64,000 nucleotides of DNA from Bacteroidia bacterium (GCA_030429205.1 JAUICZ010000003.1:124001-188000), one strand, 5' to 3'. Positions 17,118 through 26,305 are shown, counted from the stretch's first letter. Made by a program: numbers and translations. Notes: a model not told the origin generated them from the sequence alone.

Positions 17118-19580
17118 ATGAAAAAAGTCGTATACGTATTAGTAAGCATTTTACTACCAACTATTATTTCTGCTCAGCAACTGCGCCCTGCAAGCTCATC
17201 GCAGATATACCACGAGCTACACCAATTGAATAAACTAACTAATGTGTTGTACTTAGCAGCACACCCTGATGATGAGAATACCCGCATGATAGGTTGGTTG
17301 GTTAATGAAATGCATGTACCTACTGCTTACTTGTCACTCACTCGTGGTGACGGCGGGCAAAATATTCTCGGCCCCCACTTAGGGCCTGCACTGGGACTGA
17401 TACGTACACACGAGCTACTGGCTGCCAGAGAGCTTGATGGCGGAGCAGGACAGTTCTTTACCCGTGCGGTAGACTTTGGCTACTCTAAAACAGCCAAAGA
17501 AACTTTTAACCACTGGGATAAAGACCAGCTGACCAGTGATGCTACATACGTTATACGCAAGTTTAAACCCGATGTAATTATTTGCCGTTTCCCGCCAAAT
17601 AAAAATGCAGGACATGGTCAGCATGCAGCTTCCGCTATTATTGCACGTGAGGCATATAAAGCCGCAGGCGACAAAGACCGCTACAAAGATCAGTTTGGCA
17701 ATGTTGAACCATGGCAGCCTAAGCGTATCCTCTTCAACGCATATCGTTTTGGCAGCAGAAATACTACCAGTGAAGAGCAGTTCAAACAAGAAGTAGGGCA
17801 GTACAACCCGTTGTTGGGTATGGGATACGGAGAGTTGGCAGGCATCAGCCGTAGTATACATCGCAGCCAGGGAGCAGGTACACGCAGTGTGCCGGGTATA
17901 CAAACAGAATATCTGGAACTGATATATGGTGACAGTATAAAAAACTCGCTATTCGATGGTATAGACATTACATGGGGAAGGATCGGCAGGAAAGATATTA
18001 GTGAGGAGATTGAAAAGATCATTAATAATTATGATTATAACCACCCCGAAAAAAGCCTACCGGCATTACTATCACTATATAAAGAAGTTAAGCAAGTAAA
18101 AGACAATCACTGGAAGCTTCAAAAACTAAACGAGTTAGAACAGCTTATTTTACACACTTCAGGTTTCATGGCAGAGATATACACTCGCAAACCGGAAGTC
18201 ACCCGAGGTGAAACTGTTCCGCTTACCATGAACTTCATTACACGCAGTGGAGATATTAAAGTAAAGCTGCTAGACGTGCACTGTATAGAAACAGACACTT
18301 CTTGCCAGCTGTTTTTACCTAACGATAAACTGGTAAGTTTTGAGCGTTCTATTACTATTCCTGAAAATGCAAACTATACAGAACCATATTGGCTTTCAGT
18401 ACCACAAACAGACCCTGCACATTACCCAATACCAAAAGAAGAATATCTGGGTAAACCCAAAACACCAAATGAATTGGCCGCACAAATGCGTGTTATGATA
18501 GGGGATCAGACAATATTAATTGATGTACCTATATCTTACAAAACTCTGGATGCTACTCATGGAGATGTGGTAGAGCAACTACGTGTAGTACCGGATGTGG
18601 TAATGAACTTCACCTCTGGCATGCTCATTATGTATGACGACGGCACTGTAGTAGCACCTGTGCATATACATACAGAAGTAGACCTGAATAATGCCAGATT
18701 ATTCGTTACGAATGAGAACTTGAAACACTCTACCGATGAGTTTAACTTGTCGGCTAACAGCGATACGACCATCAACCTGATGATACCTGCTGAAAAAGCA
18801 AAGAAGCTGGGTGATAACTTTTATCTGTATGCCAATATCATCAACGGTAATAACAATTATGCAAAAGCAAAACATACTATTAAGTACGAGCATTTGCCTA
18901 CGCTCCAATATTATACTGCTGCATACACTCAAGTACTCCGCAGAACATGGGATTGTAAAGCACAGCGTATTGGCTATATAGATGGTGCAGGTGATAATGT
19001 TAGTGAAATGCTCAGCTTTGCCGGATTAAACATTGAGGTTATTGAAGAAAAGGACATCACTCCTGCCAGCCTGAAAAAGTATGATGCTATCATGCTGGGC
19101 ATCCGCGCTATTAACGTAAAAGAGCAGGCGCCTGTTTGGATGCCGATACTATTACAATATGCTAAAAACGGTGGCACATTCATTGTACAGTATACTACTG
19201 CACACCGTATGAAGACAAAAGACATTGGACCTTATCCTTTACAGCTTTCTCGAGACAGGGTAACTGAAGAAGATGCGGAAATGACTTTATTAGTTCCTGA
19301 TCACAAACTAATGACCTACCCTAACAAGCTGACTAAGGCAGACTTTGACAACTGGGTACAAGAACGCGGCTTATACTTTGCTGATGAATGGGACGAGAAA
19401 TATACACCGTTATTCAGCATGCACGACAGTGGTGAAGAACCTTTAAAAGGAGGTTCGTTATATGCACCTTATGGTAAGGGGCATTATATCTTCACACCAA
19501 TATCATTTTTCCGTCAGTTACCTGCAGGTAATACCGGGGCTTTGAGATTATTATGTAACTTTCTGTCTGTTGGAAAATAA
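17118..19580 (+). CDS. Exported PIG-L (LmbE) family deacetylase, large form
   Basis: An 820-residue protein with a signal peptide (cut after 'TIISA'). The N-terminal LmbE/PIG-L zinc amidase domain covers ~40-290: 'AAHPDDEN' (H49, D51, D52) gives two zinc ligands and the catalytic Asp, and 'NAGHGQHAAS' at ~165 supplies the second histidine cluster. The following ~500 residues are beta-sandwich-like and then a flavodoxin/GATase-like part near the C-terminus (~610-800: 'VIEEKDITPASLKKYDAIMLGIRAINVKE'). Characterised PIG-L enzymes remove acetyl groups from GlcNAc-containing substrates; the substrate of this long exported type is unknown. It is followed by a lipoprotein, a microprotein and an Na+-symporter in one direction. 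Confidence 0.9.
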   Translation: MKKVVYVLVSILLPTIISAQQLRPASSSQIYHELHQLNKLTNVLYLAAHPDDENTRMIGWLVNEMHVPTAYLSLTRGDGGQNILGPHLGPALGLIRTHELLAARELDGGAGQFFTRAVDFGYSKTAKETFNHWDKDQLTSDATYVIRKFKPDVIICRFPPNKNAGHGQHAASAIIAREAYKAAGDKDRYKDQFGNVEPWQPKRILFNAYRFGSRNTTSEEQFKQEVGQYNPLLGMGYGELAGISRSIHRSQGAGTRSVPGIQTEYLELIYGDSIKNSLFDGIDITWGRIGRKDISEEIEKIINNYDYNHPEKSLPALLSLYKEVKQVKDNHWKLQKLNELEQLILHTSGFMAEIYTRKPEVTRGETVPLTMNFITRSGDIKVKLLDVHCIETDTSCQLFLPNDKLVSFERSITIPENANYTEPYWLSVPQTDPAHYPIPKEEYLGKPKTPNELAAQMRVMIGDQTILIDVPISYKTLDATHGDVVEQLRVVPDVVMNFTSGMLIMYDDGTVVAPVHIHTEVDLNNARLFVTNENLKHSTDEFNLSANSDTTINLMIPAEKAKKLGDNFYLYANIINGNNNYAKAKHTIKYEHLPTLQYYTAAYTQVLRRTWDCKAQRIGYIDGAGDNVSEMLSFAGLNIEVIEEKDITPASLKKYDAIMLGIRAINVKEQAPVWMPILLQYAKNGGTFIVQYTTAHRMKTKDIGPYPLQLSRDRVTEEDAEMTLLVPDHKLMTYPNKLTKADFDNWVQERGLYFADEWDEKYTPLFSMHDSGEEPLKGGSLYAPYGKGHYIFTPISFFRQLPAGNTGALRLLCNFLSVGK

Positions 19581-19592
19581 AACCGAACCTAT

Positions 19593-20093
19593 ATGAAGCA
19601 ACTATTAATCATATTGCTCCTCTGCATGCTGGTAATGACTGAAGCCTGTAAAAAGACTACTACTAACACTCCCGCAACACCTGCTGCTGTAACCAACCAG
19701 GTACTTACACCTCAGGACTATGCTGCAATGTACACTGCTAAAATGAAAGGAATGAGGAAATGGGCGATACGATTTACTTCCAGTTATCCAAGCCAGCCTC
19801 CAACCGATACAACAATCTATAACAATATGCGTGAAGTTGTTGTGATAAATGATACGACGATTTATTTTAATAGGGATACCCTTTTATTTGCTCCCAAATC
19901 GATAGTAATACAGGGCTTCACTATTAAAACTGACACCAGTTCAAAGCTATCGTATTACTCACCAAATTATGATTCATATGCGAGTACAGCTACTTTTCTT
20001 ACTTATTATTACAAAGAAGATAGTATAACTTACAGCACACGTAAATACTACTTAGGTGGCGGTAGCGGCAGCTACTGGCATACACATAAATAA
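19593..20093 (+). CDS. Small lipoprotein, unknown
   Basis: A 166-residue protein with a lipobox ('MTEACKK', Cys19). A Thr/Pro/Ala-rich linker follows ('TTTNTPATPAAVTNQ'), then a ~130-residue, probably beta domain rich in Thr, Tyr and Ser, ending in a Gly/Ser-rich 'YYLGGGSGSYWHTHK'. No family is recognised. It starts 12 bp after the PIG-L stop, and its TAA stop overlaps the ATG of the next small ORF (TAATG), so it belongs to the same operon. Confidence 0.7.
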   Translation: MKQLLIILLLCMLVMTEACKKTTTNTPATPAAVTNQVLTPQDYAAMYTAKMKGMRKWAIRFTSSYPSQPPTDTTIYNNMREVVVINDTTIYFNRDTLLFAPKSIVIQGFTIKTDTSSKLSYYSPNYDSYASTATFLTYYYKEDSITYSTRKYYLGGGSGSYWHTHK

Positions 20094-20200
20094 TGAATAC
20101 AGAACCAAAACAAAACTGGACCAGATGGTATGTAGCAGTGCTTAGTTTTCTGCTGCTACAGGTAGCTTTGTATTATTGGTTCACGCAATACTGGGCATGA
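20093..20200 (+). CDS. 35-residue membrane microprotein coupled to the symporter
   Basis: Read directly from the DNA: an ATG that shares its A with the upstream stop (TAATG), then 35 codons, then a TGA that overlaps the symporter's ATG (ATGA). The peptide has a polar basic N-terminus ('MNTEPKQNWTRWY'), one hydrophobic helix ('VAVLSFLLLQVALYYW') and an aromatic tail ending 'FTQYWA'. Double overlap with both neighbours is strong evidence of translation. It is much shorter than the known DUF4212 small subunits of some Na+/solute symporters, but its position is analogous, so it could be a symporter subunit or stabiliser (inference). Confidence 0.75.
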   Translation: MNTEPKQNWTRWYVAVLSFLLLQVALYYWFTQYWA

Positions 20201-21861
20201 GTAACTTAGATTGGGTCGTTTTACTGGTAACGCTTTTCGGCATCATATTGTATGGTGTATGGAAGAGTCGTCACCTTCAGGGATCGGCGTCTTACCTGAT
20301 GGCTGATAAGAACATGCCTTGGTATGTAGTACTCATAGGCATCATGGCGACGCAAGCCAGTGCCATCACCTTTATCTCAGCACCCGGGCAAGCATATACA
20401 GACGGTATGCGTTTTGTGCAATACTACTTCGGTTTGCCAATCGCGATGATCGTTATCAGTGTAAGCTTCATCCCTATCTTCCGCAAGCTGAATGTTTATA
20501 CCGCTTACCAATATTTAGAGAATCGGTTCGACCAAAAGACAAGGGTGCTTACTTCTATACTCTTCCTTATTTCGCGAGGGTTGTCAACGGGTATCAGCAT
20601 ATATGCACCATCCATCATCCTCTCCTCCATCATGGGTTGGAACATCTATCTGACCAATGCCATCATGGGAGGACTATTATTGATATATACTTACAGCGGT
20701 GGTGCAAAAGCAGTAGCGCATACACAAAAGCTACAGTTCCTCATTATACTATCCTCAATGGCTATTGCCGGGGTACTGGTAGTGCAACAACTACCCGACG
20801 GCTTAAACATGAGCGATGCTTTATACGTGGCAGGAAAGTCGGGTAAATTGAATGTGATCACCACAGACTTTAGCTGGGACGATAAGTACAATATCTGGAG
20901 CGGGATCATCGGTGGTTTCTTTTTGGCACTCTCTTATTTCGGAACAGACCAAAGCCAGGTGGGCAGGTATATTACCGGTAAAAATCTGAAACAAAGCCGC
21001 ATGGGTTTGTTGATGAACGGCATGGTAAAGATACCTATGCAGTTCTCTATACTACTGATAGGTGCTTTGCTGTTTGCTTTCTATAGTTTTCAAAATGCGC
21101 CTGTATACTTCAACCAGCAAGCATACAGCACACTACAAGAAAAAGACCCGCAAGCTGTAGAAAAGATAGAAGAAGAATATGCTACACTGCAAACACAATA
21201 CCGTGAGCAGGCTGTAGCCATTGCTAATAACAGAGAAAACAACGAAGCACAGGTAGCAGCATTTAAAAACACGCAGCAAAAAATCTCTGTACTCCGCGAT
21301 ACAGTGCGTGCCAATATCAATCGTGCTGCCCCGACTTCTGACAACGGAGATACCAACTACATCTTTTTATACTTCGTAAAACACAACCTGCCCAAAGGCT
21401 TAGTGGGTTTATTATTCGCCATCATATTCCTTGCCTCTTGGGGTAGTATATCTGCGGCACTTAACTCGCTGGCTTCATCCAGTATGATGGACATACAACT
21501 GCTGAACAGCAAAAAAGAACTGACTGATAAAGAACAGGTATCCATAGGCCGTTGGCATACTTTATTTTGGGGACTGTTCAGCATTGCCGTAGCTATGTTT
21601 GCCACACAGATGGGGTCACTGATAGAAGCAGTGAACGTGCTGGGCTCATTATTCTACGGAACAATCCTGGGCATCTTCCTGGTAGCTTTTTACATGAAGA
21701 AGATAGAGGGCCGAGCGGTATTCTATGCTGCTATTATTGCAGAACTATTAGTCATTGTCATTTACGCTATGGATGTAATTTCCTTCCTTTGGCTGAACCT
21801 TGTGGGTGCAGCACTAGTAATGCTCATAGCAGTGCTAATACCTAAGAAGAAGGCAGCATAA
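20197..21861 (+). CDS. Sodium:solute symporter (SSS family)
   Basis: A 554-residue protein starting at the ATG at 20197, which overlaps the stop of the microprotein. I reject an upstream TTG start that would overlap it more. About 13 membrane segments fit the SSS/LeuT fold, with 'SAITFISAPGQAYTDGMRFVQYYFGLP' early and 'SWGSISAALNSLASSSMMDI' (Na+-site helix 8 type) late. Between helices, at about residues 300-385, there is a long hydrophilic, coiled-coil-like loop rich in Glu/Gln ('KIEEEYATLQTQYREQAVAIA'), not usual for the core family. The substrate is unknown; linkage with the exported deacetylase suggests uptake of a deacetylated sugar or similar product. Confidence 0.92.
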   Translation: MSNLDWVVLLVTLFGIILYGVWKSRHLQGSASYLMADKNMPWYVVLIGIMATQASAITFISAPGQAYTDGMRFVQYYFGLPIAMIVISVSFIPIFRKLNVYTAYQYLENRFDQKTRVLTSILFLISRGLSTGISIYAPSIILSSIMGWNIYLTNAIMGGLLLIYTYSGGAKAVAHTQKLQFLIILSSMAIAGVLVVQQLPDGLNMSDALYVAGKSGKLNVITTDFSWDDKYNIWSGIIGGFFLALSYFGTDQSQVGRYITGKNLKQSRMGLLMNGMVKIPMQFSILLIGALLFAFYSFQNAPVYFNQQAYSTLQEKDPQAVEKIEEEYATLQTQYREQAVAIANNRENNEAQVAAFKNTQQKISVLRDTVRANINRAAPTSDNGDTNYIFLYFVKHNLPKGLVGLLFAIIFLASWGSISAALNSLASSSMMDIQLLNSKKELTDKEQVSIGRWHTLFWGLFSIAVAMFATQMGSLIEAVNVLGSLFYGTILGIFLVAFYMKKIEGRAVFYAAIIAELLVIVIYAMDVISFLWLNLVGAALVMLIAVLIPKKKAA

Positions 21862-21863
21862 AC

Positions 21864-22160
21864 TTAACGCTGCTCGTACACGTATAGTCTTTGCGACAAG
21901 CTACGCACTTCTCTTTGCAGATCTTCTACCTGTTGTAATAAGTGTGCTACTGCTTCCAAACCACCGATGTTTATATCCAGATCAGTATGTAAACGCGCCA
22001 ACTTTTCCAATTGCGACACGTTATCGTCAGGAATGTACTGTACATCTTCTATCGTCACTACTTCTACAATACCCGCATCGCATAGTTCTGTAATAAACTG
22101 CATAGAGATGCTGTTGTACACACAAAAGTCTTCAGCTGTTATCATTTCTGCTTTGCTCAT
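21864..22160 (-). CDS. cbpM: Chaperone modulator CbpM
   Basis: A 98-residue MerR-like helix-turn-helix protein of the CbpM family, with 'ITAEDFCVYNSISMQFITELCDAGIVEV' followed by 'LEKLARLHTDLDINIGGLEAVAHLLQQVEDLQREVRSL'. In E. coli CbpM binds the J-domain of CbpA and inhibits it. It is immediately downstream of the CbpA-like gene on the same strand (2 bp gap), the canonical pairing. Its 3' end almost abuts the convergent symporter gene. Confidence 0.9.
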   Translation of the reverse strand: MSKAEMITAEDFCVYNSISMQFITELCDAGIVEVVTIEDVQYIPDDNVSQLEKLARLHTDLDINIGGLEAVAHLLQQVEDLQREVRSLSQRLYVYEQR

Positions 22161-22162
22161 AA

Positions 22163-23104
22163 CTATCCGTTTTGCAGGTTTTTCAATTGTTCAAACAACT
22201 CTTTTTCTTTGTCGCTCAGTTTCGTTGGCATTTTGATGTTATAAGTTACATACAAGTCGCCAAACTGACCATCTTTTTTGTACACGGGAAAGCCTTTACC
22301 CTTCAGCCTTACCTGTGCGCCATTCTCAGTTTCAGGTGCAACTTTCAGTTTCACTTTTCCGTCCATAGTGTCTACAACCAAGTCGCCACCCAGTATAGCG
22401 GTGTACAAAGGCAAGTCTACCGTTGTATGCAAGTCGTTATCCGTACGGCTAAAGGCTGTATTATTCTCAATCACAAAAGTGATATACAAATCTCCTTTAG
22501 GGCCTCCGTTCACCCCCTCACCACCATAACCTTTTAGCTTTATCACTTGCCCGTCTTCTACACCTGCAGGTATGGTAATGCGTATTTTCTTACCGTTGAT
22601 CTCGAACACCTGCTTTTGTGTTGTGTACACATCTGTCAGGTTCATGCGTAGCGATGCGTGCAGGTCTTGCCCTTTGTACCTAACGTTAGACTGACCTCTA
22701 CGACCACCCTGGCCTTGCCTGGCTCTGCCAAACATCTCTTCAAAGAAATCAGAGAAGCCACCTTCGTCTGCGCCAAAATCCGAATAGGTGTATTGCGTAT
22801 ATCCCTGACCGCCAAAACCCCCTTGCTGTTGTTGCTGTTGCCTTTGTTGTTTCTTAGCCTCTTCAAACTGATCGGCATGTTTCCAGTTCTCTCCGTACTG
22901 GTCGTACTTCTTGCGTTTTTCTGCATCACTCAATACTTCATGCGCCTCGTTGATCTGTTGAAACTTCTGTTTTGCCTCCTCGTTATTGGGGTTCAGGTCG
23001 GGGTGATACTTACGCGCCAGCTTACGGTAGGCTTTTTTTATCTCATCTGCCGATGCCGACCGCTCTATGCCCAAAACTGTATAATAATCTATAAACTGTG
23101 CCAT
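22163..23104 (-). CDS. cbpA: CbpA/DnaJ-type co-chaperone
   Basis: A 313-residue class-B J-protein: J-domain at 4-70 with the HPD tripeptide at 34-36, a Gly/Gln-rich linker (poly-Gln '[16 protein letters not shown]' near 85-100), and a DnaJ C-terminal domain from ~130 with no zinc-finger cysteines. It stimulates DnaK and may bind DNA as E. coli CbpA does. It is paired with cbpM downstream. A small inverted repeat lies about 50 bp upstream of its start. Confidence 0.94.
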   Translation of the reverse strand: MAQFIDYYTVLGIERSASADEIKKAYRKLARKYHPDLNPNNEEAKQKFQQINEAHEVLSDAEKRKKYDQYGENWKHADQFEEAKKQQRQQQQQQGGFGGQGYTQYTYSDFGADEGGFSDFFEEMFGRARQGQGGRRGQSNVRYKGQDLHASLRMNLTDVYTTQKQVFEINGKKIRITIPAGVEDGQVIKLKGYGGEGVNGGPKGDLYITFVIENNTAFSRTDNDLHTTVDLPLYTAILGGDLVVDTMDGKVKLKVAPETENGAQVRLKGKGFPVYKKDGQFGDLYVTYNIKMPTKLSDKEKELFEQLKNLQNG

Positions 23105-23152
23105 AACTTCTATATCCTATAAAAATACAGCTTGTACAGATCTTTAAAAATG

Positions 23153-23169
23153 ACTTATGTCACATAAGT
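23153..23169. promoter_or_regulatory. Operator-like inverted repeat upstream of cbpA
   Basis: A perfect 7-bp dyad (acttatg-tca-cataagt) lies ~50 bp upstream of the cbpA ATG, in the 100-bp gap after the serine hydrolase gene. It is a plausible repressor or activator site; it does not match the CIRCE heat-shock element. Confidence 0.35.
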
Positions 23170-23205
23170 GTGTAAGAAAATGTTAAGAGTACCGTACGCA
23201 GCACA

Positions 23206-24255
23206 CTAATAAAACTTAGCTCCTACCAGCTCATTTACTACAAGATCCGCAAAGGTATCGTCCATATTATTGGTAAGTACAATAACGAACTTCCTTTTAT
23301 CTTGTATATAAATACAGGTAGCAATATAGCTGAGCTGCCTGCCCGTATGATAAATTACATGCTCATCGCCCACCTGTTTAGTGAAGATGCCGCAACCATA
23401 TTGGGTAGCACCATTACCTTTTTCCCATGTCAGCATATCGCTGTACGAATTGTCTGAAAGCACGGCATAGTCTTGCAGCAGCAGCTTGAAGAACTTATAC
23501 AACTCAGCTGCACTGGTAACAATGTTACCATCACCACGAGAAATATCGTTTACAGGTTTCAACAGTGCTTCTTTAAAAAGGTCAAGGTCTCTAAACATGG
23601 GATGAGCCAACCCTTCTGTTTGCACAGACAAGTAAGGAGTAGTTTGCTCCAACCCATACTCCTTAAACAGAAACTTCTGGTACGCTGCTTCCAAAGGCAT
23701 TTGTGTCACCGCCTCTATGATCAGCCCCAGTATCATGTAATTACTGTTAGAGTATTCGTGTTTGGTTCCTTTAGGAAAATCCACACCATCTATCTTATCA
23801 ATACAAAACTGTGGGGTGTATATCTTCTTAGGTTCGGTGAGCACCTCGTTCAACAATGCTGCTGTACCAAAATCTTTTATGCCGCTGCTGTGGTTTAGGA
23901 GTTGCTTAATGGTAATAGAATGGTCTATATATTCATTGTCCAGGCTGATGTATTTACCTATGCTATCGCTCACATCCAGCATACCCTTGTCTTGCAGCTT
24001 AAATATCAAGGTGGCAGTATAGGTCTTGGTCACACTACCAATACACATCAGGTGTTCATCTGTCAGGTAGGTTGTATCATCTGCCATACCTATAGCACCC
24101 GAGTTTACGCCTGTTTCATCTGCCACCAAGGCAATAATGCCATAATTCTCTATCGAGTCGATATATTTATTCAGCACCACTTGCACCCTGTTTTGGGCAG
24201 ATACTTGTGTAGCATAAAAACTAACCAACAACAGTAACAGAACAGGCCTTAACAT
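23206..24255 (-). CDS. Serine hydrolase, class C beta-lactamase/DD-peptidase fold
   Basis: A 349-residue exported protein (signal peptide cut around 'TQVSAQ'). The three active-site boxes are found: Ser-x-x-Lys at S74-K77 ('IGSVTKTYT'), Tyr-x-Asn at Y168-N170 ('HEYSNSNYMILG'), and 'YHTGRQLS' near residue 306 in place of KTG. The family covers beta-lactamases, D-Ala-D-Ala peptidases and esterases; the HTG form is common in non-lactamase members. It is probably periplasmic, acting on peptidoglycan peptides or esters. It is transcribed toward cbpA. Confidence 0.9.
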   Translation of the reverse strand: MLRPVLLLLLVSFYATQVSAQNRVQVVLNKYIDSIENYGIIALVADETGVNSGAIGMADDTTYLTDEHLMCIGSVTKTYTATLIFKLQDKGMLDVSDSIGKYISLDNEYIDHSITIKQLLNHSSGIKDFGTAALLNEVLTEPKKIYTPQFCIDKIDGVDFPKGTKHEYSNSNYMILGLIIEAVTQMPLEAAYQKFLFKEYGLEQTTPYLSVQTEGLAHPMFRDLDLFKEALLKPVNDISRGDGNIVTSAAELYKFFKLLLQDYAVLSDNSYSDMLTWEKGNGATQYGCGIFTKQVGDEHVIYHTGRQLSYIATCIYIQDKRKFVIVLTNNMDDTFADLVVNELVGAKFY

Positions 24256-24513
24256 ATAACAATTTTAATCAAAATAACGTATATTTGCAATACATACTAC
24301 TGAACTAATACAGCAGTATAGATGGTAATATTCTTTAAAATACGATTGAAGTGCAAACTATTTAGACGCATGGGTGTTAATTTTCGACAAACATTTAAAA
24401 CCGAAACAATTAAAGGACTAAACAGTGGAAACAAATGAAAAATATCAAATTCTGAAACAAAATAGAACAAATAGCTATTTTGGGCATTTAAAACTTACTA
24501 TTTTTCGTGCTGT
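24256..24513. other. Intergenic region between divergent genes
   Basis: A 258-bp AT-rich divergent gap between the serine hydrolase and the ion channel. A TATATTTG box on the plus strand at 24280-24287 resembles a Bacteroidota -7 element but lacks a good TTG partner and would leave a ~220-nt leader. A 38-codon ORF (24322..24438) is very basic and has no support. Nothing else is seen. Confidence 0.4.
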
Positions 24514-25206
24514 ATGAAGGTTCAACCAGAAGAACGGATCAATAGACTCACAGAAAGTAGGTACGACAAAAGGTTCATATACCTGTTGGTCAGCCTATTA
24601 ACATTTCTGTTTGGTGCATTATTCATTCCGCCTGCCTTTAGTAGATACTTGTCGCCTATAATATTGCTTCAGTTCACATTTGCGGGGCTTATATTGTTTC
24701 GCAATCACAACCGGCTGATATACAGAGTGATAATAGCCATGGCGTTTTTACTATTGATATTGGAAGGTATGCGCCTGGCCAATGCGACATCACGCCTGGC
24801 AACAGTAGTACTGGATGTTACTTATCTGGCTTACTTTATACTAAGCACGCTGGAGGTATTTCGCCAGATACTGCTGGCTCGTCGTATCGACTTTAATATG
24901 GTAGCCGGTGCCTTTTGCGGGTTTATCATGCTGGGGGTGCTGGGTAGCTTCTTGTTAGCTATTATTGAAACCACACACCCCGGGGCATTCAGCGGTATAA
25001 GAGATCATAGTTTTAATGACACCTTTCAAGACCTGATCTATTACAGCTTCGTCACATTACTAACAATCGGTTATGGAGATATTTTACCCATGTCGTCAAC
25101 AGCTAAAAAAGCCAGCTTACTACTGGGGATCGCCGGCTACTTCTACAATATCTTCGTGATTGGTATTACCATATCTAAATTTATGGTACAAAACCGCAGG
25201 AGATAG
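24514..25206 (+). CDS. Potassium channel protein (Ion_trans_2 type)
   Basis: A 230-residue membrane protein. The K+ selectivity filter TIGYGD is at 184-189, preceded by a pore helix ('FQDLIYYSFVTLL') and followed by an inner helix to ~222. Five or so hydrophobic segments precede it (about 22-40, 48-64, 70-88, 98-116, 128-150). It therefore resembles a six-TM channel, but without an Arg-rich S4 voltage sensor and without an RCK regulatory domain. It ends shortly after the last helix. A weak hairpin with T-run follows the stop. Confidence 0.9.
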   Translation: MKVQPEERINRLTESRYDKRFIYLLVSLLTFLFGALFIPPAFSRYLSPIILLQFTFAGLILFRNHNRLIYRVIIAMAFLLLILEGMRLANATSRLATVVLDVTYLAYFILSTLEVFRQILLARRIDFNMVAGAFCGFIMLGVLGSFLLAIIETTHPGAFSGIRDHSFNDTFQDLIYYSFVTLLTIGYGDILPMSSTAKKASLLLGIAGYFYNIFVIGITISKFMVQNRRR

Positions 25207-25210
25207 TAAA

Positions 25211-25244
25211 ACACATCCCACCGTAGCGAGATGTGTCAATTTTT
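25211..25244 (+). terminator. Weak terminator after the channel gene
   Basis: A 7-bp stem (acacatc/gatgtgt) with a 12-nt loop, followed by 'caattttt', 4 bp after the channel stop. Confidence 0.5.
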
Positions 25245-25635
25245 AATCTTCATTCTGTCCTTCTTCCCATAACGTCAGGTATGCACCGGCGGGGTCTTGT
25301 ATCATTTGGTAATACCCACCTTTGCCATCAGGTCGTTTATCTCCAAGTATATTTCCACCTTGTGCAGAAACTGCCTTCAAGCTTGCTTCAAGGTTCTCTA
25401 CGCCTACGTACATCATCCACACAGGAGGCATCTTGGCATTTACACCTTTAGCATTACATACACCTGCTATGGTTTCACCTGTCTCCGGGTGGTTCATGCA
25501 ATAATCCTCATATCCGCCCATGTCAAAGCTCTGTATGTCCCAACCGACTACTTTGTTATAAAACTCACTTACGGTTGTAGCATTATCAATGGTTAAGTCC
25601 ATCCATGCTACTTTACCTATATTTTTCTTGCTCAT
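25243..25635 (-). CDS. VOC (glyoxalase/dioxygenase fold) family protein
   Basis: A 130-residue protein with the paired beta-alpha-beta-beta-beta modules of the VOC superfamily: 'VAWMDLTIDNATTVSEFYNKVVGWDIQSFDMG' at the start and 'WMMYVGVENLEASLKAVSAQGGNILGDKRPDGKGGYYQMIQDPAGAYLTLWE' at the end. Candidate metal ligands are the Asp in 'MDLTIDN' and the C-terminal Glu, but the usual His is lacking, so catalysis is uncertain. The molecule may bind small ligands instead. It lies 12 bp downstream of DUF4199. Confidence 0.88.
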   Translation of the reverse strand: MSKKNIGKVAWMDLTIDNATTVSEFYNKVVGWDIQSFDMGGYEDYCMNHPETGETIAGVCNAKGVNAKMPPVWMMYVGVENLEASLKAVSAQGGNILGDKRPDGKGGYYQMIQDPAGAYLTLWEEGQNED

Positions 25636-25646
25636 AGTTATAATTT

Positions 25647-26192
25647 TCAGGCACTGGCTTTGGCCGGCAAAACGTTTTTGTTCTTTAATATTGCTGCACT
25701 AATCAGAGAAATAATCAAACCAACTGGCAGCATTTCCATCATGGTCATTAAATACCTGACTATTGGATTGCGGTAATAATCCATTGCAGCCATCGCATTG
25801 TCTCTTGCTTCGCTTATTTTTTCTGCTGATGCTCCACTTTCCTTCAACTTAGTTAAACCACCTTCTGCATATGCTTTCATAAAGCCTTCTACTCCGGCAT
25901 CAGTCATTGATAGATATAGTTCCCAACCTGCGGCATATACCAAACATGAGACAAGAGAGATATACAAACCCACTAAAAATGCTTTACCAAATTTCACCTC
26001 GCCTCCTAAATGCTTATCTCTGTATATCTTAATCCCAAAGAATATCATTGACAAGGCAATCACCATTGTAGCATAGCCCAGGGCCTCTCCTCCTCTGAAG
26101 TCTCCATCAGAATTTACAGGATTGGCAATAAAGAACATGGCTATTGTTATAAAACCACTAATGAATCCGAATGTTAATACGATTTTTCTCAT
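25647..26192 (-). CDS. DUF4199 membrane protein
   Basis: A 181-residue protein with four hydrophobic segments (about 5-24, 33-53, 72-92, 145-168) and a hydrophilic loop between the third and fourth that contains 'EGFMKAYAEGGLTKLKESGASAEKISEARD'. This layout matches DUF4199, a Bacteroidota membrane family of unknown role. It sits between a membrane-tethered LuxR-type regulator upstream and a VOC protein downstream, all on the minus strand. Confidence 0.85.
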   Translation of the reverse strand: MRKIVLTFGFISGFITIAMFFIANPVNSDGDFRGGEALGYATMVIALSMIFFGIKIYRDKHLGGEVKFGKAFLVGLYISLVSCLVYAAGWELYLSMTDAGVEGFMKAYAEGGLTKLKESGASAEKISEARDNAMAAMDYYRNPIVRYLMTMMEMLPVGLIISLISAAILKNKNVLPAKASA

Positions 26193-26305
26193 ATGAATAA
26201 TTTTTGTTCAGCTGCAAATGAACTATATCAACCTATTATTCTCTTCATACTAAAGTATGATTTCCAGCACAGATAAGGGTTTCACCCTAAAGTATGATGC
26301 TCAAA

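Noticed and set aside
20319-20846. 175-codon frame overlapping the symporter in another frame
   Set aside because: It is rich in His, Tyr and Arg, has no motif, and the symporter frame explains the DNA.
24322-24438. 38-codon basic ORF in the serine hydrolase/channel gap
   Set aside because: No hydrophobic or structured features, no overlap or coupling with a neighbour, ordinary chance length.
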